Source: Alphaproteobacteria bacterium
GTDB taxonomy: Bacteria; Pseudomonadota; Alphaproteobacteria; Rhizobiales; Rhizobiaceae
DNA length: 64,000 nucleotides
Direction: 5' to 3'
Assembly (NCBI GenBank): GCA_018823835.1
Contig: JAHJHT010000013.1
Coordinates: 186,001-250,000, forward strand
This document shows, piece by piece, positions 8,592 through 14,348 of the stretch. Both the position numbers and the translations under genes were made by a program. Position 1 is the first letter of the stretch; every line of letters starts with the position of its first letter. A model generated the notes under the pieces. The model saw only the letters and a program-made list of their open reading frames with translations. It was not told where the DNA came from and ran no database searches.

Positions 8592-9136
8592 GCTACGCCG
8601 CCGCCTATGACCGCTTCGTCGCGCATCCGGATCCGCTGGCGCGCGCCAGCAATGCCCTCGCGCTGATCGTCGCTGCAAGCCAGCCCTTCTATCCGGTCTA
8701 TGTCTGGTGGATCGCCGGACCGGCCGCCTGGCCGACGCTGTTCACGCTGCTGACGACGCCGTTCTTTCTCGCTGTTCCATTCCTGTCGCGCCGCGACGCG
8801 CTGGCTGGCCGGGCGCTGCTGCCGGTCGCCGGCATCGCCAACACGACGATGACCGCCTTGCTGATGCCGCCCGGAACGGGTGTCCTGTTGTTTCTCGGGC
8901 CGGTGCTGATGATCGCGACGCTGCAGTTCCGGCGCGGCGAGACCTGGCTCGGCCTCTTTCTCGCGGCGCTGACGGGTGTTGCCTTCTTCGCCGTCGGGGC
9001 GCTCGATCCGTCGGGCGTCGTCGCCATGCCGGAGGACGCGCTGGCGCGGCTGCTGACGCTCAACGCAATTAGCGCCGGGTCGCTGGTGGTGATCGCCGGG
9101 CTGCAGTTTTCCGCCGCGCGGGACGCCCAGACCTAG
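8588..9136 (+). CDS. polytopic membrane protein of the ECF stress cluster
   Basis: A 182-residue protein starting at GTG 8588, which overlaps the DUF1295 stop as GTGA. The start gives MSYAAAYDRFVAHPDPLARA, a short cytoplasmic head, followed by about five hydrophobic helices (for example ALALIVAASQPFYPVYVWWI and VLLFLGPVLMIATLQF). I do not recognise a named family. Its coupling to DUF1295 and the ECF promoter upstream suggest a role in the same envelope response. Its 3' end overlaps the convergent DUF2177 gene by four bases. Confidence 0.7.
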   Translation: MSYAAAYDRFVAHPDPLARASNALALIVAASQPFYPVYVWWIAGPAAWPTLFTLLTTPFFLAVPFLSRRDALAGRALLPVAGIANTTMTALLMPPGTGVLLFLGPVLMIATLQFRRGETWLGLFLAALTGVAFFAVGALDPSGVVAMPEDALARLLTLNAISAGSLVVIAGLQFSAARDAQT

Positions 9137-9537
9137 CGGCCGACAACGCCGGTGGCGAGATAGCCGGCGGTGGCCGCCATCGCCGTGGCGAAGGTGCCCC
9201 AGGCGATATCGACGGCCGACAGCGCCGTGCTCCAGTTCTTCAGCGTCGCCTGGTTGGTCAGGTCGTAGGTGGCATAGGCGAAGAAGCCGAACAGCGCGCC
9301 ATAGACGAGCGCTGTCGTCCAGCGGCCGTCGTCGAGCGCCGGCGAGATGGCGAAGATCATGATGCCGACGAGGTAGAGAAAGTAGAAGATGATCGCCGGA
9401 GCCATGCGGAAGCCCTCGAGCGCGGCATCGCCCATGACCGGCTTGTAGAAGGCGGGCCCCATCTTCGACAGCCACAGCGCATCGAGCACGAGGAAGGCAA
9501 GGCCGGTGGCGGCATAGGCGACGAGATAGGTCTTCAC
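9133..9537 (-). CDS. DUF2177 family membrane protein
   Basis: A 134-residue protein with four membrane segments. GTG at 9537 is preferred because GGAG lies eight bases upstream; an ATG at 9555 would add six residues. Family features are LDALWLSKMGPAFYKPVMGD, FFAYATYDLTNQATLKNWS and the final DIAWGTFATAMAATAGY. DUF2177 proteins are regular members of RpoE/ChrR/DUF1365 gene clusters and have no known activity. It has its own TGATCC-N17-GTAT promoter (9573-9601), so it is a third unit of the local regulon. It converges on the preceding gene. Confidence 0.85.
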   Translation of the reverse strand: MKTYLVAYAATGLAFLVLDALWLSKMGPAFYKPVMGDAALEGFRMAPAIIFYFLYLVGIMIFAISPALDDGRWTTALVYGALFGFFAYATYDLTNQATLKNWSTALSAVDIAWGTFATAMAATAGYLATGVVGR

Positions 9538-9572
9538 GGGGCATTCTCCATCCAAGGGGACGTGTTTGGAGG

Positions 9573-9601
9573 GAATACGGGCGCGGGCGGGGATTGGATC
9601 A
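9573..9601 (-). promoter_or_regulatory. predicted ECF sigma promoter for the DUF2177 gene
   Basis: On the minus strand TGATCC (9601-9596), 17 bases, GTATTC (9578-9573), 36 bases before the GTG start. Identical -35 and spacing to the two promoters at 7639-7724. Confidence 0.65.
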
Positions 9602-9677
9602 CCGGGGGGGGGCTGCGGTCGAGCGGGAACGGCGGCGGAAGGCGCTTTCCGCGGAAATCTCGACGTTTGGAAGGAAG

Positions 9678-9691
9678 TGGCTCCCCGAGCA
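9678..9691 (+). repeat. outer attachment-site core (tRNA-Asn 3' end copy)
   Basis: TGGCTCCCCGAGCA is identical to the 3' end (minus strand, including encoded CCA) of the intact tRNA-Asn gene at 13798-13873. The rest of the tRNA is absent here, so this is a target-site copy left by site-specific integration. Confidence 0.8.
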
Positions 9692-9821
9692 AACGCGGGT
9701 TTCTCATATCAGCCAATATCAACCAATCTCAAAAATATATATTTTTCAGATATTTGGCGAAGAATTGCCCGCTGGCTCCTAAAACGCCATATCAATCAAT
9801 TGCAATAGAACGCGCTGTTTT

Positions 9822-9842
9822 GGGCGGGCTAGTGGGCGGGCC
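9822..9842. repeat. arm-like repeat, left end of element 1
   Basis: GGGCGGGCTAGTGGGCGGGCC, two GGGCGGGC-type half-repeats around CTAG. Related copies are at 11502, 11711 and 13727, always 60-140 bases inside an attachment core, as expected for integrase or accessory-factor arm sites. Confidence 0.5.
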
Positions 9843-9855
9843 AATAAGGGCGATG

Positions 9856-10725
9856 TTATTGAGGCTTTCCCGCCTCACGGGCTGATCGGTTCGCGTTCCT
9901 CACGGCGTTTATTTGGGCTAAGAGCTTTGCCTTGTCCTCCTGCTGGGATGGCGAAAAATCTGCAAGGTTGATGAAGGTCACTATGTCCAGCTTAAGGACA
10001 CTGTCGATTGGCAACCCTACAGCACCGACTGAAAAATCATTTGCCTCATCGACGCCGCTTGCCGTGCAATAGCTACCCACCTTCTCCGCTAACTTCGGCT
10101 CGGATGGTCGCTCCGTCTTCAATGGCGGTGAAATATGTTCGGTCAGGCCTTGGATTAGAACGCGTCCATTTGGCGGGAGGACTACGTTCCCATCCAATGT
10201 GTAGCTGATGAGAAATACGCCGATTGCCTCATTAGCGTCGAGAAATACGTCGCTCAACGTATCCTCGTCCCGCTTGGAAGCGAGGAGATCTCGATTGATT
10301 TGATCGGCGTCTATTGGAATGTGAAGGCCGCATACGATGTCTTTGACGACAATATTTCTGCTGGTGGAGTTTGACAGGAGGATGCTTGCCTTTTCTTCGT
10401 CTAAAGTGGCTACGGCAAGCCCAATGCGAGAATTTGGGGCATTCAGAAGGCCGGATGCAGTTTCCACAATCGCCTTACTCCCCAGCGCCAGAGAGCTAGC
10501 TAGTGCGATGAAAGAAATTACCAGGGCGAGAGTTGACTGGCCGAACGGGACATGGCGACGCCAGTTCTGATAGGAGCCGCACTTCGAGCACTTCCGCGCA
10601 GCCGCCGGTATAGCCTCGGCGCATTCCACGCAAGCTATCGTCGGCGGTGCCGGGGCCGGTCGCATTTCAGCCGTCGCCTCCCGCCGCCGCTTCGGTGCGG
10701 GTGACCCATTCCGCTCTTTGCTCAT
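9856..10725 (-). CDS. zinc-ribbon, single-pass membrane protein of element 1
   Basis: A 289-residue protein. After a basic, proline-rich head it has a zinc ribbon (CVECAEAIPAAARKCSKCG, about residues 32-50), then a basic stop and one membrane helix (STLALVISFIALASSLAL, about residues 64-82), then a domain of roughly 200 residues that is probably outside the cytoplasm. No family is recognised. The ATG overlaps the end of the regulator gene upstream, so the two are co-transcribed. Codon use and base composition are AT-richer than the flanking chromosome. It has no counterpart in the second element. Confidence 0.6.
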   Translation of the reverse strand: MSKERNGSPAPKRRREATAEMRPAPAPPTIACVECAEAIPAAARKCSKCGSYQNWRRHVPFGQSTLALVISFIALASSLALGSKAIVETASGLLNAPNSRIGLAVATLDEEKASILLSNSTSRNIVVKDIVCGLHIPIDADQINRDLLASKRDEDTLSDVFLDANEAIGVFLISYTLDGNVVLPPNGRVLIQGLTEHISPPLKTERPSEPKLAEKVGSYCTASGVDEANDFSVGAVGLPIDSVLKLDIVTFINLADFSPSQQEDKAKLLAQINAVRNANRSAREAGKPQ

Positions 10726-10933
10726 GCGTCATCAGCTCCCAAGCAATGATAGCGGCCTTCACATGCTGGGGGACACCGCTCTCCCAATGCCCTCGTAGCT
10801 GCCGCGACACTGTGATCTCGGCATGGCCCAGCAGCTTTGCCAGAACCTTCTGGGAAAGTCCCGCCGCCTTTGCCCGTTTTTGCCACGGTTTATCTTCCAT
10901 AGGCGGGGAACCTAGCCCATCCGTATACGTCAC
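10667..10933 (-). CDS. HTH regulator, copy 1
   Basis: An 88-residue protein; the GTG start has AGAGG eight bases upstream, and an ATG at 10900 (MEDKPWQKRAKAAGLSQ) is an alternative. Residues 22-50 (AGLSQKVLAKLLGHAEITVS) form an XRE/Cro-like helix-turn-helix. It is nearly identical, apart from the C-terminus, to the regulator at 11729-11980. It is divergent from a phage-like gene across an AT-rich, partly palindromic intergenic region also duplicated in element 2, so it is probably the element's autoregulating repressor. Co-transcribed with the zinc-ribbon gene. Confidence 0.75.
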   Translation of the reverse strand: MTYTDGLGSPPMEDKPWQKRAKAAGLSQKVLAKLLGHAEITVSRQLRGHWESGVPQHVKAAIIAWELMTHEQRAEWVTRTEAAAGGDG

Positions 10934-11009
10934 GTCTATTACCTCTTGCCTGTAAGAATATATCTAGCGTATATATGTACGTGGCGAATATTTTTATGGA
11001 AAGAGGGAA
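10701..11009. repeat. duplicated regulator/promoter cassette, copy 1
   Basis: Most of the HTH gene plus the complete divergent intergenic region, repeated with high identity at about 11748-12058. The intergenic part contains CCGTATACGTCACG and an AT-rich dyad stretch around TATATCTAGCGTATATATG. What follows on the right differs completely between copies. Confidence 0.8.
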
Positions 11010-11011
11010 AG

Positions 11012-11370
11012 ATGTCTGACAATAGAATTCTAAACGTAAACGGTGAGAGCCTTGAGCGGCTCAAGATCGCAATGTCCCTTGCCGGGGAGAGCAAAGCGGT
11101 TGGGTTTGCCAATGATGAGGATCGTCTCGTTTTCTTCTGGACCAACATGAAGCGATGCGGCCGTTCCCGTCACCACTCAACATGGATAGATGCGCAGAGG
11201 TTGCGTTCGACTGGCTCCAAAGCACCGCAAAATATGGTCAACAGCCAGATCATGACGGAGATAATGAGAAAGGTTGGCGGTGCTTCACGGAGGGATGGGG
11301 TCAAATCGCAAAGTTTGGATACGCCGCCTTTATCGCCGTCGAGCCGTGCTGGATGATGTACGGAAAATAA
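11012..11370 (+). pseudogene. frameshifted phage-associated protein gene
   Basis: ATG at 11012 after AGAGGGAAA. The first 44 or so residues (MSDNRILNVNGESLERLKIA, then SKAVGFANDEDRLVFFW) and a second frame from about 11155 (PLNMDRCAEVAFDWLQS, DHDGDNEKGWRCFTEGWG, then FIAVEPCWMMYGK) look like the two halves of one small protein common in rhizobial prophages, where the spacing between them is continuous. Here they are in different frames, joined around 11140-11165, so the gene appears broken by an indel. Product function is unknown. An intrinsic terminator follows at 11426. Confidence 0.55.
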
Positions 11371-11425
11371 ACCAATTGGATCGAGCGGCGGCGCTTCTGA
11401 CTAACCCTGATCGTCCATGATTTTG

Positions 11426-11449
11426 AAAGACCGCTTCGGCGGTCTTTTT
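11426..11449 (+). terminator. intrinsic terminator of element 1
   Basis: Perfect stem AAAGACCGC / GCGGTCTTT around a TTCG tetraloop, followed by Ts, 55 bases after the frameshifted phage-like gene. Confidence 0.85.
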
Positions 11450-11501
11450 CCATTATCCATGCAATGGGCATCATCCAAGCGCATGATTTTGGGCTGTTTT
11501 T

Positions 11502-11520
11502 GGGCGGGCTAGAATGAGCC
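11502..11520. repeat. arm-like repeat, right end of element 1
   Basis: GGGCGGGCTAGAATGAGCC; the left half matches the 9822 copy while the right half has diverged. It lies 44 bases inside the internal attachment core, at the same relative place as the 13727 copy in element 2. Confidence 0.45.
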
Positions 11521-11563
11521 ATTTTCCGAAAACTCAACGGAAACAATGACTTAAAAAGGTAAG

Positions 11564-11577
11564 TGGCTCCCCGAGCA
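11564..11577 (+). repeat. internal attachment-site core between elements 1 and 2
   Basis: A second exact TGGCTCCCCGAGCA copy of the tRNA-Asn 3' end. With the cores at 9678 and 13798 it splits the insertion into two tandem units. The flanking AAGTGGCTCCCCGAGCAAAC is shared over 20 bases with the outer copy. Confidence 0.8.
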
Positions 11578-11710
11578 AACAACCGTGCGCCGGTATCAGC
11601 AAATATCAATCAATCGCATTACGCTATATTTTACAAAGGGTTGAGAGCCATCCGGCGAACGAAACCCTAACGCCGCATGACGATCAACTGCAATTAAGCG
11701 CGCTGTTTTT

Positions 11711-11729
11711 GGCGGCCTAGATGGCGGCC
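11711..11729. repeat. arm-like repeat, left end of element 2
   Basis: GGCGGCCTAGATGGCGGCC, identical to 13727-13745; it overlaps the last base of the regulator gene's stop codon. Confidence 0.55.
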
Positions 11730-11980
11730 TAAAGGTCCGCCGAATTTGATACCCATTCTTGCCTCTGCTCGGGGGTCATCAGCTCCCAGGCAATGATGGC
11801 CGCTTTGACGTGCTGGGGGACACCGCTTTCCCAATGCCCCCTTAGCTGCCGCGAGACGGTGATCTCCGCATGGCCGAGCAGCTTCGCCAAGACCTTCTGA
11901 GAAAGTCCCGCCGCCTTCGCCCGGTTTTGCCACGGCTTATCTTCCATAGCCGGGGAACCTAGCCCATCCGTATACGTCAC
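11729..11980 (-). CDS. HTH regulator, copy 2
   Basis: An 83-residue paralogue of the regulator at 10667-10933, differing at a handful of positions before residue 70 and then ending in a different tail (QEWVSNSADL). The helix-turn-helix (AGLSQKVLAKLLGHAEITVS) is unchanged, so both copies should bind the same operator. The start is GTG with AGAGG upstream, or ATG at 11947. It is divergent from the small membrane protein and methyltransferase genes. There is no zinc-ribbon gene behind it, unlike copy 1. Confidence 0.75.
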   Translation of the reverse strand: MTYTDGLGSPAMEDKPWQNRAKAAGLSQKVLAKLLGHAEITVSRQLRGHWESGVPQHVKAAIIAWELMTPEQRQEWVSNSADL

Positions 11981-12058
11981 GTCTATTACCTCTTGCCTAT
12001 AAGAATATATCTAGCGTATATATATACGTGGCGAATATTTTTATTGAAAGAGGTAAAC
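11748..12058. repeat. duplicated regulator/promoter cassette, copy 2
   Basis: Counterpart of 10701-11009; the divergent intergenic region differs at only a few bases (for example TATATATAC versus TATATGTAC). Such identity next to unrelated cargo indicates a conserved control module with exchangeable payload. Confidence 0.8.
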
Positions 12059-12060
12059 GG

Positions 12061-12309
12061 ATGGCGTTTCGAGAGGAGCGGATCGGTGGGCAGAGGAAAC
12101 CGAGCACCGATCACAAAATCATTGATGCGGTCGAGGCGCTGGCAAATGCTTGCATTGGAATTGTCGTCTCGTGGGTTCTCACGATGACCGTGCTTGGCTA
12201 CGGCCCGGCGCAATCTGCCGCCGTCACAGCCATGTTCTTCGTCGCGTCTTTCACGCGCGCTTGGGCCATCAGAGCGATCTTTCGGAGGCTCACGCATGTG
12301 GAAGCGTAA
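12061..12309 (+). CDS. small phage-type membrane protein
   Basis: An 82-residue protein starting at ATG 12061 after AAAGAGGT. A basic head (MAFREERIGGQRKPSTDHK) precedes two hydrophobic segments (ANACIGIVVSWVLTMTVLGY and VTAMFFVASFTRAWAIRAIF). The pattern of two helices ending in a basic LFRR-like tail resembles DUF7220-type proteins found in proteobacterial phages, a tentative match. It occupies the position of the frameshifted gene in element 1, directly behind the duplicated promoter, and overlaps the methyltransferase gene by 14 bases. Confidence 0.6.
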   Translation: MAFREERIGGQRKPSTDHKIIDAVEALANACIGIVVSWVLTMTVLGYGPAQSAAVTAMFFVASFTRAWAIRAIFRRLTHVEA

Positions 12310-13063
12310 GGAGGTCATCGGCGGCCAGACGCTGTATCTTGGCGACTGCCTTGAGGTGATGCCGCAGCTAGGGAGGTTCAATGCGGTGGTGACTGATCCA
12401 CCATTTGAAGCTCAGGCGCACTCTGCAATGATAAGGACCCAGAAAAGTGCTAAGTCTGGCGAGGCTATAGAACTGGGCTTTGGGGCAATTACGGAGGGAC
12501 TGCGTTCCTTTATACCAGAGTGGGCGGCTGCAAATTGTAGCGGCTGGATGCTCGCGTTCTGTCAAGTTGAAGGCGTGGCGGCTTGGCGTGATAGCATGGA
12601 GCGCGCTGGGTTAAAGTATAAGCGCGGCATGGTGTGGGTGAAGCCCGATAGCAGCCCCCAATTCAATGGACAAATGCCCGCTCAGGGCTTCGAGTGCATT
12701 GCGTCTGCGTGGTGCGGTAACGGCCACAGCAGATGGAACGGTGGCGGGCGACGGGGAGTATTCACGCATAACACAAACCAGCCAGACCGCCACGGACTAC
12801 ACCCCACTGAAAAGCCGAACCCGTTGATGAGGGAGATTTTGGGTCTGTTCACTGATCCGGGCAACCAAGTGATCGACCCGTTCATGGGTAGCGGCACAAC
12901 TCTTGTTGCCTGCCAGCGCCTCGGTCGCAACGGGACTGGGATAGAGCTGGACCCTGAATACTTCGAGATCGCCTGCCGAAGGGTGGACGAGGCTACGCGG
13001 CAGAAGGATCTTTTTGTCGCGCCTGACGCGCCGCCAAAGGCCGAGCAAGGCAACTTCTTTTGA
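12296..13063 (+). CDS. solitary DNA methyltransferase (beta-class, N6-adenine/N4-cytosine type)
   Basis: A 255-residue enzyme; the ATG at 12296 has GGAGG seven bases upstream. The catalytic motif DPPF (about residue 33) precedes the target-recognition region, and the SAM-binding motif DPFMGSGTTLVAC lies near residue 195, the order of beta-class amino-methyltransferases such as CcrM. A conserved HPTEKPNPLM follows the TRD. No restriction enzyme gene is adjacent, so it probably protects the element or its helper phage, or alters host regulation. The recognition sequence cannot be read from the protein. A strong terminator follows. Confidence 0.9.
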   Translation: MWKRKEVIGGQTLYLGDCLEVMPQLGRFNAVVTDPPFEAQAHSAMIRTQKSAKSGEAIELGFGAITEGLRSFIPEWAAANCSGWMLAFCQVEGVAAWRDSMERAGLKYKRGMVWVKPDSSPQFNGQMPAQGFECIASAWCGNGHSRWNGGGRRGVFTHNTNQPDRHGLHPTEKPNPLMREILGLFTDPGNQVIDPFMGSGTTLVACQRLGRNGTGIELDPEYFEIACRRVDEATRQKDLFVAPDAPPKAEQGNFF

Positions 13064-13065
13064 GC

Positions 13066-13094
13066 AAAAGGGCGACCGCAGGGTCGCCCTTTTT
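13066..13094 (+). terminator. intrinsic terminator after the methyltransferase gene
   Basis: Twelve-pair stem AAAAGGGCGACC / GGTCGCCCTTTT with a GCAG loop and a T-run. The A-rich left arm may let it work for the convergent gene too. Confidence 0.9.
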
Positions 13095-13105
13095 CGTTCA
13101 GCCAA

Positions 13106-13573
13106 TCATGGGGCGGATGGCAAACCCATCTTGGCATATCCGCATATAGCGGCCCCCAGTATGCAAGCGCCGGACAACAGGCCAAGAGAGATCGAGGCCC
13201 AATGCGTCCTGCCAATCTTGGTCTGAACCTTCGGGTCAAACTTGGGCCACTCATTGTCATCGTAGATCATCGCTGGCGAAACGTTGTCGTAAAGGACCAC
13301 GTGATAATTCCAGTTTGCCCATGCGGCGAAGCCGCACATAAGCGCGAGAACGAGACCCGCAACGTGCCACCAATAGACGGCGGGAAGAACCGTCGTGATC
13401 ATATTAGGCGATTGGGCGAGCAGAAGGATGCTGCCGCCGTGCACGAGAAGAAGGGACGCAATCAGCCAACGGCCATATTGGCCTTGCAGCTCGTTGGCCG
13501 ACCTCATGTTCTGCTGAAGCTGCTCGTATCGAAGTTTTCTGGCTTCAAATATTTTATCGGTAGCTTCGGCCAT
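13106..13573 (-). CDS. membrane protein of element 2
   Basis: A 155-residue protein from ATG 13573 (G-rich ribosome site); a GTG 45 bases earlier is possible. The first 35 residues are helical and charged (EARKLRYEQLQQNMRSANEL), followed by about four hydrophobic segments including WLIASLLLVHGGSILLLAQ and HVAGLVLALMCGFAAW. It resembles small membrane proteins scattered in alphaproteobacterial prophages, but I cannot assign a family. It converges on the methyltransferase gene and may share its terminator. Confidence 0.6.
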   Translation of the reverse strand: MAEATDKIFEARKLRYEQLQQNMRSANELQGQYGRWLIASLLLVHGGSILLLAQSPNMITTVLPAVYWWHVAGLVLALMCGFAAWANWNYHVVLYDNVSPAMIYDDNEWPKFDPKVQTKIGRTHWASISLGLLSGACILGAAICGYAKMGLPSAP

Positions 13574-13726
13574 GCCGCCCCCCGCTATTTCAGGCACCGA
13601 TCTTAGTTGCGGCAGCACATTGGGGCCGAGGATGACCTTCGGTCAATCCTAGCGATCAGTATCATCCAATCGCGCACGGCTCCCGGATCGGGAGCCATTT
13701 AGCGGTATTAATCGGTATTAATTGAT

Positions 13727-13745
13727 GGCGGCCTAGATGGCGGCC
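13727..13745. repeat. arm-like repeat, right end of element 2
   Basis: GGCGGCCTAGATGGCGGCC, identical to 11711-11729, 52 bases inside the tRNA end. Between it and the core lies CAACAGAAACAATGCCTTAA (13770-13789), matching 11535-11554 at 18 of 20 positions. Confidence 0.55.
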
Positions 13746-13797
13746 CGCAATTTTTCAAGGCCAAAAACGCAACAGAAACAATGCCTTAAGGGCGATC

Positions 13798-13873
13798 TGG
13801 CTCCCCGAGCAGGGCTCGAACCTGCGACAATTCGATTAACAGTCGAATGCTCTACCAACTGAGCTATCGGGGA
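13798..13873 (-). tRNA. tRNA-Asn (GTT)
   Basis: A complete 76-base cloverleaf on the minus strand: acceptor TCCCCGA / TCGGGGA, D-arm AGCTCAGTTGGTAGAGC, anticodon loop CTGTTAA (GTT), T-arm with GGTTCGAGCCC, and an encoded GCCA end. Its 3' end is the attachment site for the two tandem elements to the left; integration has kept the gene intact. Confidence 0.97.
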
Positions 13874-14105
13874 ACAGGGCTCGCGTGAGCGAGGGCTGCC
13901 TATAGCAAACCATTTTCGGCTTTGCAAAGAGGCGACAACCTTTTTTTCGCCTTTTGTTTTGCGTCCCTACTCGCAAAGGCCGTGGCCGGGCATCATATCC
14001 CACGATATGGGGCGCGGATGCGCCCGATCCAAGGCTTCAGCGAAGGCGGACGGCGGCAGCGTGCAGAATGAACCACCCGTGATCGACGAGGCCGAGCCCG
14101 CCGAG

Positions 14106-14348
14106 ATGCCACGCCGGCGCACGATCAACGTCTTCGGACGCAAGATCGGCATCCCGGCTTCGCGCGCGGCGCGAATCTCGCTCGGCGTCACGCTGGTGCT
14201 GTGCGGCACGCTCGGCTTCCTGCCGGTGCTCGGTTTCTGGATGATTCCGCTCGGGCTGCTTGTCCTGTCGCACGACCATTCCGGGATCAGGCGGCTCAGA
14301 AGGCGCGGCGCGGTGCGCTGGGGCAAGCGGTGGCGCAGGAACCCGTAG
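14106..14348 (+). CDS. small membrane protein with PGPGW-like arrangement
   Basis: From ATG 14106 the product has 80 residues; a GTG at 14061 would add 15. A conserved rhizobial-looking head (MPRRRTINVFGRKIGIPASR) leads into two close hydrophobic segments separated by GFLPVLGFW (ISLGVTLVLCGTLGFLPVL, FWMIPLGLLVLS) and a basic tail (RRLRRRGAVRWGKRWRRNP). This double-helix-plus-basic-tail layout resembles putative transmembrane PGPGW proteins, which have no known function. It lies between the tRNA and a convergent hydrolase gene. Confidence 0.6.
   Translation: MPRRRTINVFGRKIGIPASRAARISLGVTLVLCGTLGFLPVLGFWMIPLGLLVLSHDHSGIRRLRRRGAVRWGKRWRRNP

Larger units (their letters stand above)
9602..9855. 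other. intergenic boundary of the tRNA-Asn insertion
   Basis: No gene. Base composition falls sharply after 9700. The segment holds the outermost 14-bp tRNA-end copy (9678-9691), AT-rich sequence and an arm-like repeat at 9822-9842, so the insertion border lies here. Confidence 0.5.
9678..11563. mobile_element. integrase-less tRNA-Asn element 1
   Basis: A 1.9-kb unit bounded by direct 14-bp copies of the tRNA-Asn 3' end at 9678 and 11564. Inner arm-like repeats lie near both ends (9822-9842 and 11502-11520), and the right end shares CAACRGAAACAATGMCTTAA with element 2. Contents: a zinc-ribbon membrane protein, an HTH regulator and a frameshifted phage-like gene. No recombinase gene is visible, so movement would need an integrase from elsewhere. 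Confidence 0.65.
11371..11728. other. junction between the two tRNA-Asn elements
   Basis: No gene. The stretch contains a terminator (11426-11449), the right arm-like repeat of element 1 (11502-11520), its conserved right end (11535-11554), the internal tRNA-end core (11564-11577) and the left arm-like repeat of element 2 (11711-11729). Confidence 0.6.
11564..13797. mobile_element. integrase-less tRNA-Asn element 2
   Basis: A 2.2-kb unit between the 14-bp core at 11564 and the intact tRNA-Asn. It has the same arm-like repeat at both ends (11711-11729 and 13727-13745, identical over 19 bases), the same regulator cassette as element 1, and different cargo: a small membrane protein, a DNA methyltransferase and another membrane protein. 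No integrase gene is visible. Confidence 0.65.

Noticed and set aside
9678..11577. Additional tRNA genes at the two TGGCTCCCCGAGCA copies
   Set aside because: Only the last 14 bases of tRNA-Asn are present; no cloverleaf can form.
9692..13790. An integrase gene or remnant inside the tRNA-Asn insertion
   Set aside because: No reading frame of either strand shows tyrosine or serine recombinase motifs; the noncoding ends only have arm-like repeats.
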